From contig URNX01000003.1 in the NCBI GenBank assembly GCA_900549415.1, forward strand, positions 1 to 64,000: a DNA stretch of 64,000 nucleotides, written 5' to 3'. The number at the start of each line of letters is the position of its first letter. Position 1 is the stretch's first letter. The notes beneath the pieces were generated by a model. The model did no database searches, was not told where the DNA came from, and worked only from the letters and a program-made list of their open reading frames with translations. The DNA comes from an uncultured bacterium. Lineage in GTDB: Bacteria; Verrucomicrobiota; Lentisphaeria; Victivallales; UBA1829. Of this stretch, positions 33,716 to 41,844 are shown piece after piece. A program made the translations under genes and the position numbers.

Positions 33716-34630
33716 TCAATTGCGGTTCTGTTTTCCCAGCGTCGCGCGGATGTACCCGTAGATGTTGTGCCCGTCGTACAGAAACGGAACGGGAGTTGTG
33801 TACGTCCTGCGCCCCCCGCTGAGGTCGGTGCGGATCAGCTGGAAACGGATCTGCTGACCGGCTTCCGGCCGATTGCCGAGCAGATAACCGGGGAGCTCGC
33901 GGAACGCCAGCCGAGCCTCCGCGCTCCAGCCGGATTCCGTCCGTTTCACCGCATAATGAAAACCTTCCGGCGTCCAGTCGTAAAGCTGATAGACTCCGCC
34001 GTGTCCGGTTGTACACCAGCGGGTGTAACTGCCCGGCCCGGGGTGAATCACAACTTCGCAATAGGTTCTCAGACGGATTTCAGGCATGACAAACAGCTCC
34101 AGCGAATCCGCCATGTAGGGCTTCCGGCGATTTACCTGCACATCGGAATCAGGAATTTCCGCGCTCCAGTAGAGATATTCACGGTCATAGCCGATCCGCC
34201 AGACCGCCGCGGGCGTTCGGCGGGTCACGGAACTGCGCAGATACTCCTCCCGGAACACAAGCGCATCCGCCCACTCCGCCGGATTCACGCAGCCGTCAAT
34301 CTCCGGCGCACGGGAAAGATACGGGATCGTGACTTCGCGCGGTGCCTCCTTCCATGTCCAGCCCGTGCGGATTTCATCGCGGAGCCCCGTCAGAATCCGC
34401 CGTGCATCCGCATCGGAAGGCACGGCTTTCCGGCGCAGAAGCTGTCCGCGCACAATCTGCCCGAATGCGGAGCGGACGTAATCCGCACGGAATTCCGCTG
34501 GGGAACCGGAACGGTTCGTGCAATAGTAATCCAGCTCCCGCTCAAGCGCGGCGTCCGCCTCCGGAACCTGATATTCCCCGCCGAAGACGGAGAACATCAG
34601 GAGCGCGGCAAAACAGAGCGGATGTTTCAT
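33716..34630 (-). CDS. Secreted protein with CBM9-like carbohydrate-binding domain
   Basis: A 304-aa exported protein (signal peptide over about residues 1-18). Residues about 20-90 are helical. From about 100 onward there is a CBM9/DOMON-like beta-sandwich: TIPYLSRAPEIDGCVNPAEW, DREYLYWSAEIPDSDV, DSLELFVMPE and RTESGWSAEARLAF follow the family order. The start overlaps the stop of the GH13-like gene by 4 bp (ATGA), so it is the last gene of the GntR cassette and probably assists that enzyme in binding its glycan. Confidence 0.82.
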   Translation of the reverse strand: MKHPLCFAALLMFSVFGGEYQVPEADAALERELDYYCTNRSGSPAEFRADYVRSAFGQIVRGQLLRRKAVPSDADARRILTGLRDEIRTGWTWKEAPREVTIPYLSRAPEIDGCVNPAEWADALVFREEYLRSSVTRRTPAAVWRIGYDREYLYWSAEIPDSDVQVNRRKPYMADSLELFVMPEIRLRTYCEVVIHPGPGSYTRWCTTGHGGVYQLYDWTPEGFHYAVKRTESGWSAEARLAFRELPGYLLGNRPEAGQQIRFQLIRTDLSGGRRTYTTPVPFLYDGHNIYGYIRATLGKQNRN

Positions 34631-37600
34631 TTGACCTCTTCCAGTTTGACCGCATGGATGAACAGACGGCTCTCCTCGCGGAGTTTCGTATTGATCCGCA
34701 CCACCGGAGACGCCCCCTCTTCCGGAATCTCAAGATCCCACGTTTTCACCGTGCGCGGAACCGTGCCGGAAATCTCAAATGTGCGCAAAACCGTGCCTGC
34801 TGTTCCATCCTTGCACAGATATTCGAGTGCAACCCCGACTTTTGCCGGAGCGTTTTTCCCGTCATTCCAGTCCGGATTCCAGGCGGACTGACGGAATTTC
34901 TCCGGTTCCGTAAACACTCCTTCACCGCTGTATGCAATGGAAAGCTTCCAGCGTCCGCGCGCCATACTGGCAGGCGAAACAGTCCGGCTGACATTCGGGT
35001 CGGGGAAACGCAGTTCCAGAACCGCTTCACCGTTCCGGACAACCGGAAAGGCGCGGAAATTCAGATTCACACCCGTTCCAGGAGCCGGAGTATCGCAAGT
35101 CTGATAAAGAACACTTCCATCCTGCGCGGTCCGGCAGAGCAGAGCGGAAAAGTCCGCCGGTTCCGCTGGAGTCAGCGCCTTCTCGGAGCGCGCGGTCTCC
35201 CGGACGCCCTGTTCCGGATGAAACGAAAAGCTCTGTCCGCAAACCTGTTTCGGACGGAAAGGCGCATCGAGCTGGAACGGCAGTATTTTCTCCTTGCCGT
35301 CCGCTCCGGTCAGGCGCAAACCGAGTTCCGCGCGGGGAATGAAGAGCGCCGCGGCGGAAACTTCATAGCGGAATGAAATTTCCGCGGAATCACGGAACAC
35401 GAATTCCGTCGAGCAGAGAACCGGGAACCGCTCGCTCCGCGCGTAATCCCCGCGCAGCTCGGAATCCACAGTCAGACGCACGCCGTCCGCGGTCCGTTTC
35501 CAGACAAGCCGGCTCTCGTAATCGACACCGGAACGCAGGAGGCGTCCGGACTTTCTGTCACGCAGAATGACTTCCGCATTCCGCGCAACGTTTGTTCCGG
35601 ATGATTTGTCGGTGAATTCGCGTACCATGCCGCCTTTTTTGCTGATCGTCATCCGGCAGTGCTTATTCTCAATCCGGTAGTCGCTGCCGAGGTCGGTCAC
35701 GCTCACTTCGCCGATTTTCCACGGAGCGATCGCAGGGCTTGCCTTCAGCTCCGGCGCGGAGGGCGTCAGCGTCATGCTTCCGGAGCCGGAAAAGAGCAGA
35801 TGCAGTCCGGGCGTTCCGGAGAACTGACGGTACAGGCGGAACGCAGGAGCATCTCCCGGGGTCCCTGCAAAACCGAGCGATGCACGGCCGGAGGAAAGGC
35901 GGAGCGACGGATTGTTCAGGTCGAGCCCAAATTCCCGGCTGTCCGCAAGCAGAGCGTAATCAACCGGACGGCGGAAGACGCCGCGCGAGAAGTCGCTTTT
36001 CCAGATTTCCGCCGCGGCGTATGCGGGAGAAACATGTTCCTCCCAGAGCGCCCCGGCGACGTTGATCTGCGCGTCTTCAAGTTTTACCGCCGGAACCAGC
36101 ATCGAACGGTCTCCGGGAAGCGAAAGAGAAACCTCCACGCGATCCGGACGGCAGAGAAAACGCCATGACGCACCGCCGCTCTTCGAGGCGATTTCAACAA
36201 CGCCGTTTTCGTTCCGGACAACCGCCTTCTCCACCGATTCCGGAATGACTTTTCCGTTGGTCAGCAGCTGCCACTTGCCGGAAAGCTGTTTTCCGGAACG
36301 GTCGGCAAGCGAAAGCGGAAGCCCCGTTGCGCGGTCAAACTCAAACACATAAGCATCAGTTTCCACGCGGGTTCCGGAGAGTTTCAACGCCGTTCCTTTC
36401 CGCGTCTGCGTTTCCGCCGCAGGAGCCGGAGCTTCCGGTTCTCCCGCCGCGAGCAAAACCGCACCGAACGCGGGAACGGTCAGCGCAGCGCCCTCGCCTT
36501 TGTGCGAAACTGCACGTCCGGTCATGGCGTCGATCAGAGCTGCGCTCCGGAGCGGTTCGGGAAGCGGTGCGGAAAAGGACTGCGGTTCCGCAGAGAAATT
36601 CAGAATTCCGAACACCGTCTCTTCCGGAAGAGTACGTTCAATGGTCAGCAGATTCCCTTCCGCGCGGTACACGGGAACGCCGTGCCGCAGAGCGGGATAA
36701 CGTTCACGCACCGCATTGAGCTTCTGAAAGAAACGGTAATTGCCGTACATACCGTCCGAATACGCCAGCGGAACGCCCTCGGCGAAATAGAGCATGGCGT
36801 GCATCGGACGCGATACCGCGAAGCCGCACGAACAGAGCGCGATCCGGTCGTCGTTCGAAAGAATGTTGCGCAGATAAAGCGCCCCTGGGACGTCGGCAAG
36901 ACGCGACTCCGTCAGATAACGCGCCGTTTCACGGACGATTTCATCCGCGGGAATCGTGCCGAACTTATACGGGATTTTGCGCATGAGGATATCGTAGCAG
37001 AGGTCGCCTTCCCGTGTGTACGGATAGCCGTGTGTTTCGAGCATGGTCCATCCTCCGTTGACCTCCCGCGCGGCGGTGCGGATGCTGTGCGCCATGTGCA
37101 GAGAGCCGGCGAGCCCCGCCATGCTGGCGCGGTCGTATTCGAGAGCCGGCACGCTTCCGCCGTTTTCCGAAAGATAACGCTCCCATACTCCAGGCGGAAG
37201 CGGATCGCCCGCCGGATTTGCCTGATTGCGGAAGCGGTAATGATACGAACGCGGCACGCCATGTCCGGCTCTGCGCCAGTTCCAGTCGGAGCTGCCCGCC
37301 GCCGCGTCGACGCGGTAGGCTTTCGCGCCCATCCGCGAATAAAAACGGATGTGATCCGCCATCTTGCGGTTCCACGAAGGAGAATTGAAGTCGGCGGCAC
37401 GGTCGCGCATGGTCAGTCCGTGCAGATTGAACAGCCGTTCCCCGAGCGCAGTCGCATCGCCTCCATGCGGCACGACATCCTGCATCAGCACCACGCCGTT
37501 TGCGTTCAGCGCATTGACAAGCGCGCGGTAATCCTCAAACGTCCCCGTCGTGTAATCCATCACGCGGAAATTGAACGGAGAGTAGCACGTTCCTCCGACC

Positions 37601-39078
37601 TGGACCGGAGGAAGGTAGAAAACGTTGAATCCCATGTCGCGGACACGCTCCGCTTCCGCGCGTCGCAAGGCGTCCAGCGACGCCATCTGGAAACGGGGAA
37701 AGAAACTGCCGAAAATCCGGGCGTCGTAAACCTCCTCCGGTCTGTCCGCGGGTGCGGTCTGCCCGGTTGCGCGGTAGAATTCCGGGACATCGCGGCGCAG
37801 GGCTTCCGCAATCGTCTGCGACTTGGAAATTTCCACATAGAGCGGGTCAAGAGTCTGCGTTTTTCCTTTTTCCGCCCAGCCGCCGCAGGAGACTGTCGAA
37901 ACGATTTCCGCGAAGCCGCCGCGGCGCGTCAGCAGAGTGTTGCCGCCCTCGCGCTCCGCCTTGCGTCCCCAGAACAGAACGGGACCGTCCGCAAGTTTGA
38001 CAATCTGGATGCCGACATAATGCGGCACCCAGAGTTTGATTCCGCTGTAGAGCGATTCGAGTTTGCCGCGCGCATGGATCGTCTGTCCGTCGCCGCTGTG
38101 ATTGTGCCGTCCGCTCCAGATGCCGTCCGGGGAATTGAAAAATGTTCCGGGGAAAAGATATTCTCCCTTCGGAGAAAACGGATAGTGAAACTTCACCGAG
38201 CCGAAGCGCATATCCGGATCGTTTCCGGCATACTGAAACGAAAAGTCGCGGCGCAGACGCCCCGGGGCGCCGTCCCCGAACGTCAGCTTGTCGATAAAAA
38301 GCCAGTCCTCTGCCTGATACGTCAGAGCCAGCGTTCCTTTTTCCGCATTGAACTCATGGGAAATCAAACGCGTATCGCTGCCTCCGGCAATCGCGGAACC
38401 ATCGCCGAGTTCCATTTCAAACGGGGAAAACACTCCGGGGAAAATGGTCCTGCCGTCTTTGCTCAGCGAATTCCAGAGTCCGCCGTCCGCATCCACCGAA
38501 AGTTTCCAGCCGCGGGATTCAAACACCAGCGGAGGAAGTTCGGGACGGACGCTCGATTTATCCGTAAAACGGAATTCGCCGCTGAGAACGCGCTCATCAT
38601 TCCGGGAGATTGAGACGACCTGGCGAATTTGCACTCCGGCGGGAACCAGAATCGCGCCATTGTCCTCCGGCACTGCGCGCGGAAGCTCGGCGGAAGCCTC
38701 CCACGCGCCGGACTGCAGCTGAAATCCCGTCCCTTTGAGATTGCGGAGTTCAAGCAGAGGATATTTTTCGTCCGCAAGTAGTCTCTGGCGCTCAAACGAG
38801 ATGTGCACCGGCTGCGAACGGTCAATCTTGAAGCGGATTTCAAATTTGCGCCACCGATTGTCCGGAATCTCCGGCGAGTACGCCCAGATCCAGCGCTGTC
38901 TCTGCGACTCGTTTTTGTTCCAGTGCGGATGTTCCGCCGTCAGTCCTTCCCCCGCGGAAATCACGGAGAAGGTCGAGCCGGGCGAAACACCGACAATGTT
39001 CACGTTCAGCGCCGGTCTGGCAAAGCACATCATGCCGAAGAAAAGAGAGAACAGAGCGAACAGGTTCCGCATCTTCAT
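34627..39078 (-). CDS. Giant secreted GH13-like (alpha-amylase clan) protein
   Basis: A 1483-aa exported protein (signal peptide to about residue 20). Residues about 24-180 form a module related to the separate 176-aa protein upstream. About 185-430 is a beta-rich region. The amylase-like barrel (about 450-830) has DVVPHGG (region I, about 533), AYRVDAAAG (region II, nucleophile Asp about 586), WTMLETHG (region III, acid Glu about 679) and ILSNDDR (region IV, about 741). Region IV normally reads NHD and region I ends in NH; both are altered here, so the enzyme is divergent but retains the three acidic residues. About 650 further residues of beta-type domains follow. It overlaps both neighbours by 4 bp. 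Confidence 0.8.
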   Translation of the reverse strand: MKMRNLFALFSLFFGMMCFARPALNVNIVGVSPGSTFSVISAGEGLTAEHPHWNKNESQRQRWIWAYSPEIPDNRWRKFEIRFKIDRSQPVHISFERQRLLADEKYPLLELRNLKGTGFQLQSGAWEASAELPRAVPEDNGAILVPAGVQIRQVVSISRNDERVLSGEFRFTDKSSVRPELPPLVFESRGWKLSVDADGGLWNSLSKDGRTIFPGVFSPFEMELGDGSAIAGGSDTRLISHEFNAEKGTLALTYQAEDWLFIDKLTFGDGAPGRLRRDFSFQYAGNDPDMRFGSVKFHYPFSPKGEYLFPGTFFNSPDGIWSGRHNHSGDGQTIHARGKLESLYSGIKLWVPHYVGIQIVKLADGPVLFWGRKAEREGGNTLLTRRGGFAEIVSTVSCGGWAEKGKTQTLDPLYVEISKSQTIAEALRRDVPEFYRATGQTAPADRPEEVYDARIFGSFFPRFQMASLDALRRAEAERVRDMGFNVFYLPPVQVGGTCYSPFNFRVMDYTTGTFEDYRALVNALNANGVVLMQDVVPHGGDATALGERLFNLHGLTMRDRAADFNSPSWNRKMADHIRFYSRMGAKAYRVDAAAGSSDWNWRRAGHGVPRSYHYRFRNQANPAGDPLPPGVWERYLSENGGSVPALEYDRASMAGLAGSLHMAHSIRTAAREVNGGWTMLETHGYPYTREGDLCYDILMRKIPYKFGTIPADEIVRETARYLTESRLADVPGALYLRNILSNDDRIALCSCGFAVSRPMHAMLYFAEGVPLAYSDGMYGNYRFFQKLNAVRERYPALRHGVPVYRAEGNLLTIERTLPEETVFGILNFSAEPQSFSAPLPEPLRSAALIDAMTGRAVSHKGEGAALTVPAFGAVLLAAGEPEAPAPAAETQTRKGTALKLSGTRVETDAYVFEFDRATGLPLSLADRSGKQLSGKWQLLTNGKVIPESVEKAVVRNENGVVEIASKSGGASWRFLCRPDRVEVSLSLPGDRSMLVPAVKLEDAQINVAGALWEEHVSPAYAAAEIWKSDFSRGVFRRPVDYALLADSREFGLDLNNPSLRLSSGRASLGFAGTPGDAPAFRLYRQFSGTPGLHLLFSGSGSMTLTPSAPELKASPAIAPWKIGEVSVTDLGSDYRIENKHCRMTISKKGGMVREFTDKSSGTNVARNAEVILRDRKSGRLLRSGVDYESRLVWKRTADGVRLTVDSELRGDYARSERFPVLCSTEFVFRDSAEISFRYEVSAAALFIPRAELGLRLTGADGKEKILPFQLDAPFRPKQVCGQSFSFHPEQGVRETARSEKALTPAEPADFSALLCRTAQDGSVLYQTCDTPAPGTGVNLNFRAFPVVRNGEAVLELRFPDPNVSRTVSPASMARGRWKLSIAYSGEGVFTEPEKFRQSAWNPDWNDGKNAPAKVGVALEYLCKDGTAGTVLRTFEISGTVPRTVKTWDLEIPEEGASPVVRINTKLREESRLFIHAVKLEEVK

Positions 39079-39605
39079 TTTTTGAGCTCCTCCGGTTTGA
39101 GCAGACGATAACTTCCACGGATCACAACAGTTTCACCTTTCCCGATATTGAACTCGCAGAAGGTGCCCGTCTTCGGAGTGTTGGAACAGAGAACCGCTCC
39201 GGCTTCCGGTGCGGCGACCGGCGTCCCGGCGAACTGCCAGTCAACCGGACGGTTGTTGCGGTTTGTGAAATTGCGGATCGCCACGTACTGGATTTTGCTG
39301 CGGTCCTTCGCATACCACGAAAGGGCAATATGCAGACGCGTATGTTCCGCAGAGTGGACTTTGAATTCAAAATCGGTCCATTCCGTTCCGCTTCCTTCAG
39401 GCGCGAGCAGTTCAAGAACGCGGTCTTTCTGTCCCGGCAGATTCTTCACCCAGTTCGGCACTCCGAACTGAAAACCGTCCGTTGCCCCGGCAGGAGTCAG
39501 GACGTTCCCGGGACTCATCCCCGTAATGTTGATGCAGAGCTGGTCTGCAGCAAAAAGAACCGACGATGCGAACAGAAATGCGAGAGCAAACAGTTTCGTT
39601 TTCAT
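39075..39605 (-). CDS. Small secreted beta-sandwich module
   Basis: A 176-aa exported protein (signal peptide MKTKLFALAFLFASSVLFA). The mature part begins INITGMSPGNVL and is alignable by eye with the N-terminal module of the 1483-aa protein downstream (VNIVGVSPGSTF; then the W...FEFKV/FEIRFKI, IQYVAIRNF/YPLLELRNL and GSYRLL/GEFRF segments). I do not recognise the family. A glycan-binding role is inferred from that pairing. It starts 3 bp after the pseudopilin stop and overlaps the GH13-like gene by 4 bp. Confidence 0.75.
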   Translation of the reverse strand: MKTKLFALAFLFASSVLFAADQLCINITGMSPGNVLTPAGATDGFQFGVPNWVKNLPGQKDRVLELLAPEGSGTEWTDFEFKVHSAEHTRLHIALSWYAKDRSKIQYVAIRNFTNRNNRPVDWQFAGTPVAAPEAGAVLCSNTPKTGTFCEFNIGKGETVVIRGSYRLLKPEELKK

Positions 39606-39608
39606 TTT

Positions 39609-40451
39609 TCACCCCTGCGGCGCGTTGAATTCAGTTGAAATAACAAGCTTCATGTGGTTGCGGTAACGGCGCACGCCGCCCTCGTACATCACGCGAGACG
39701 ATGGTGTTCCGGCGTGTCCGTCCAGAAACGCCGCATTCGGGTTCGGGTTGCGGTGCATCGCGGAAACAAGCCCCTCATCCGTATCGCTGGAACGCCAGGC
39801 GGTGACATTGTTCATGGCCGGACGCGGTTTCTGTTTTCCGGAACTGTCCGTGATTGTGCAATCGGCAATCATCAGACGCTGTGACGGGGAAGCTTTCGCC
39901 GTATAAAGATTCATCCAGTACGCGCCGGAACCGGGCTGGTTGAAATACGAAATTCCTTTGGAAAACGTCATCAGCGGATTGTTTGTTCCCGCAGGCTGAC
40001 CGACACCCCATTGTCCCGCCCTGCCCCAGTCGAAAAGACCGAACGTTTTAAATGCGGCATTGCCGACGTTGTTCGGATCAAAAACTCCGTCATCAAGCGC
40101 GACCACCGCCGCGCAGACCGCGCTTTTGCCGTTCTTCAGGTAATTCCCGTGATACAGAAAATTGTAAGAGCTGACAAATGAGTAGTTAATATCTCCAAGA
40201 CTGTAATTGAAGTTCCCGTACCCCGGCATCAGCCATCCGCTGGAATCATTCGCATACATGTTCAGCCCCATGATATACTGCTTCTGATTGCTCAGACAGC
40301 TGATCGCGCGCGCCTTCTCTCTTGCCGCATTCAGCGCAGGCAGAAGCATACCGGCGAGAATTGCAATGATCGCAATTACCACCAGAAGCTCTATGAGCGT
40401 AAAGTTCTTTCTGCGGCGTTTCCATTGTTTACATCTGGTCTTCTGTTTCAT
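39609..40451 (-). CDS. Pseudopilin-like protein (prepilin N-terminus, DUF1559-like)
   Basis: A 280-aa protein. The short basic leader (MKQKTRCKQWKRRRKN) is followed by FTLIELLVVIAIIAILAGML, and a C-terminal H-x9-DG-type box is present (MHRNPNPNAAFLDGHAG). The residue before the processing site is Asn instead of Gly. I start at the ATG with AGGAGG nine bases upstream; an ATG 21 bases earlier lies in front of that site. It comes between the GntR regulator (21 bp upstream) and the secreted CAZyme-type proteins. Confidence 0.9.
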   Translation of the reverse strand: MKQKTRCKQWKRRRKNFTLIELLVVIAIIAILAGMLLPALNAAREKARAISCLSNQKQYIMGLNMYANDSSGWLMPGYGNFNYSLGDINYSFVSSYNFLYHGNYLKNGKSAVCAAVVALDDGVFDPNNVGNAAFKTFGLFDWGRAGQWGVGQPAGTNNPLMTFSKGISYFNQPGSGAYWMNLYTAKASPSQRLMIADCTITDSSGKQKPRPAMNNVTAWRSSDTDEGLVSAMHRNPNPNAAFLDGHAGTPSSRVMYEGGVRRYRNHMKLVISTEFNAPQG

Positions 40452-40472
40452 TTTCTGAAACCTCCTTTTCAT

Positions 40473-41468
40473 TTATTGATTTTGTTCAATCAGTTCATAT
40501 TCCAGTGTTTCCGGCGGGAAATCCTCTTTGCGGAATCCGCCGTTCAGCAAACCGTCCAGCGCCTCGGCGGAACGGCGGAACGCGGCTTCCCTAGGGCTGG
40601 CAAAACACCAGCACGGAAGAGGTTCCGACGGCTGCGTCAGAAGGAACGGTCTGCATTCCCGCCAACTTGTCCCGCGCGACTGCAGGAACAAATGAAAATC
40701 CGCCAGAAGCTCCGGTACAAGAATCACCCCGCCCGGCAGTTCCGGAAGATTGCGCAACTCCTCGAATTTCCCGGAAAGCATTTTGATCTTCTGTGCAGAA
40801 AACGTCTCTGCAAGAGTCGTCGGGAAAACGGCTTCCCTGCACACGAACAGCGTTCTTTCTCCAAGCAGTTCCGCCGCGGTTTTCACTGCATGGTTCCACG
40901 CAATGCGGATTTGAACGAACGGCTCGGATTCCCGGAAAATTTCGCCGGAAAGATTGATGGAGACGGTCGGCACCCGCTCTCCGGCAGCGCGCAGGAACGC
41001 GCAGGGCGCATCACAGGCGACTATGCCGTCAACATACGCATGCTCCAGCTCATAGATGGAGTCTTCCCCGCGCTCCGCCGAACCGTTGAGGAACCGGACG
41101 ATAAAGTTTCTGCGGGAAAACGCTTCCAGCAGCGCCGCAAGAGTCCGCATGGCGGGCGGATCAAGGAAAAACTGGTCGCCTCCCTGCATTTTGATGCCGA
41201 TCAGTTTCGGCGGAACTTTCTGCAGACGGCAGAAGGCTTTTGACGGGTTGGTGAATGTTCCGATTCCGCGGCGGGTGATGAGATATTTCTCCTCCACCAT
41301 TCTTTCCACCGCAGCCCGGACGGTTCCGCGCGCGACGTTGAACTGTTCCGCCAGCGCCCGGGTCGACATGATCTTGACGGACTGGTTGCCGTTCCGGAAA
41401 ATCAGATTCATAATATAGAACCGGATTTTCGCCGTCTCCGTCAGCAGATTTTTCGTTTCGTCTTCCAA
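40473..41468 (-). CDS. GntR-type regulator with LacI-like effector domain
   Basis: A 331-aa regulator. The N-terminal winged helix is of the GntR type (TRALAEQFNVARGTVRAAVE, about residues 36-55, then KYLITRRGIGTF). The remainder (about 85-325) resembles a periplasmic-binding-protein-like sugar sensor and ends FPPETLEYELIE, like the LacI end. This architecture is known from AraR. The start is TTG behind GAAGGTGA. A consensus-type promoter and an 11-bp tandem repeat lie upstream. It heads the pseudopilin/GH13 cassette. Confidence 0.87.
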   Translation of the reverse strand: MEDETKNLLTETAKIRFYIMNLIFRNGNQSVKIMSTRALAEQFNVARGTVRAAVERMVEEKYLITRRGIGTFTNPSKAFCRLQKVPPKLIGIKMQGGDQFFLDPPAMRTLAALLEAFSRRNFIVRFLNGSAERGEDSIYELEHAYVDGIVACDAPCAFLRAAGERVPTVSINLSGEIFRESEPFVQIRIAWNHAVKTAAELLGERTLFVCREAVFPTTLAETFSAQKIKMLSGKFEELRNLPELPGGVILVPELLADFHLFLQSRGTSWRECRPFLLTQPSEPLPCWCFASPREAAFRRSAEALDGLLNGGFRKEDFPPETLEYELIEQNQ

Positions 41469-41486
41469 TGTTTCACCTTCGTTTTA

Positions 41487-41508
41487 CTATAGCCCACCTA
41501 TAGCCCAC
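41487..41508. promoter_or_regulatory. Candidate GntR operator: tandem 11-bp direct repeat
   Basis: Two perfect, adjacent copies of CTATAGCCCAC (41487-41497 and 41498-41508). They lie just downstream of the -10 box and before the regulator's start codon. Tandem 11-bp spacing, about one helical turn, would place two regulator subunits on the same face of DNA. Confidence 0.75.
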
Positions 41509-41515
41509 TGATTAC

Positions 41516-41543
41516 ATTATACAACATTTTGCGGAAAAGTCAA
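41516..41543 (-). promoter_or_regulatory. Sigma-70 promoter of the GntR cassette
   Basis: On the minus strand TTGACT (41538-41543), 16 bases, then TATAAT (41516-41521). Confidence 0.82.
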
Positions 41544-41844
41544 TCCCCTGTCGGCAAAAAAAAGCGTTTTTTTGAAAATGGAAACGCGATGCACGGTTCC
41601 CGCCCTTCTCAAATGCATCTTTCAATCCGTCACTGGATTTTTTCCGTTTCCGGTGTATATTACTCCTTTTCGGGCTTTGCCGCCGGACGGCGGACTTGTG
41701 TGGATCGAAGAGCCCGCGCTGAACAGATGCGCATGCGGCGCGTCCATCGTCCCGTCAAGTGTGCCGTACGGGACTCCGACAGAGACTCTCTCTTTCGCAG
41801 ATTTTCATCAGCTGAATTTTACGGCGAAAGAAAGGATTCCATTC
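41544..41844 (+). other. Non-coding leader region of the DEAD-box helicase gene
   Basis: No gene is supported here. An open frame runs through it into the helicase but has no ribosome-binding site or recognisable protein until the ATG at 41845. A TATATT box at 41656-41661, with a poor -35 partner, is the best promoter candidate and would leave a 5' leader of about 175-180 bases. Long leaders are common for cold-inducible helicase mRNAs, but I see no defined structure. Confidence 0.5.

Noticed and set aside
41572..41844. N-terminal extension of the helicase frame
   Set aside because: The upstream 91 codons have no ribosome-binding site and no helicase-like sequence, and a candidate promoter lies within them. 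The ATG at 41845 has AAAGGA at the right distance.
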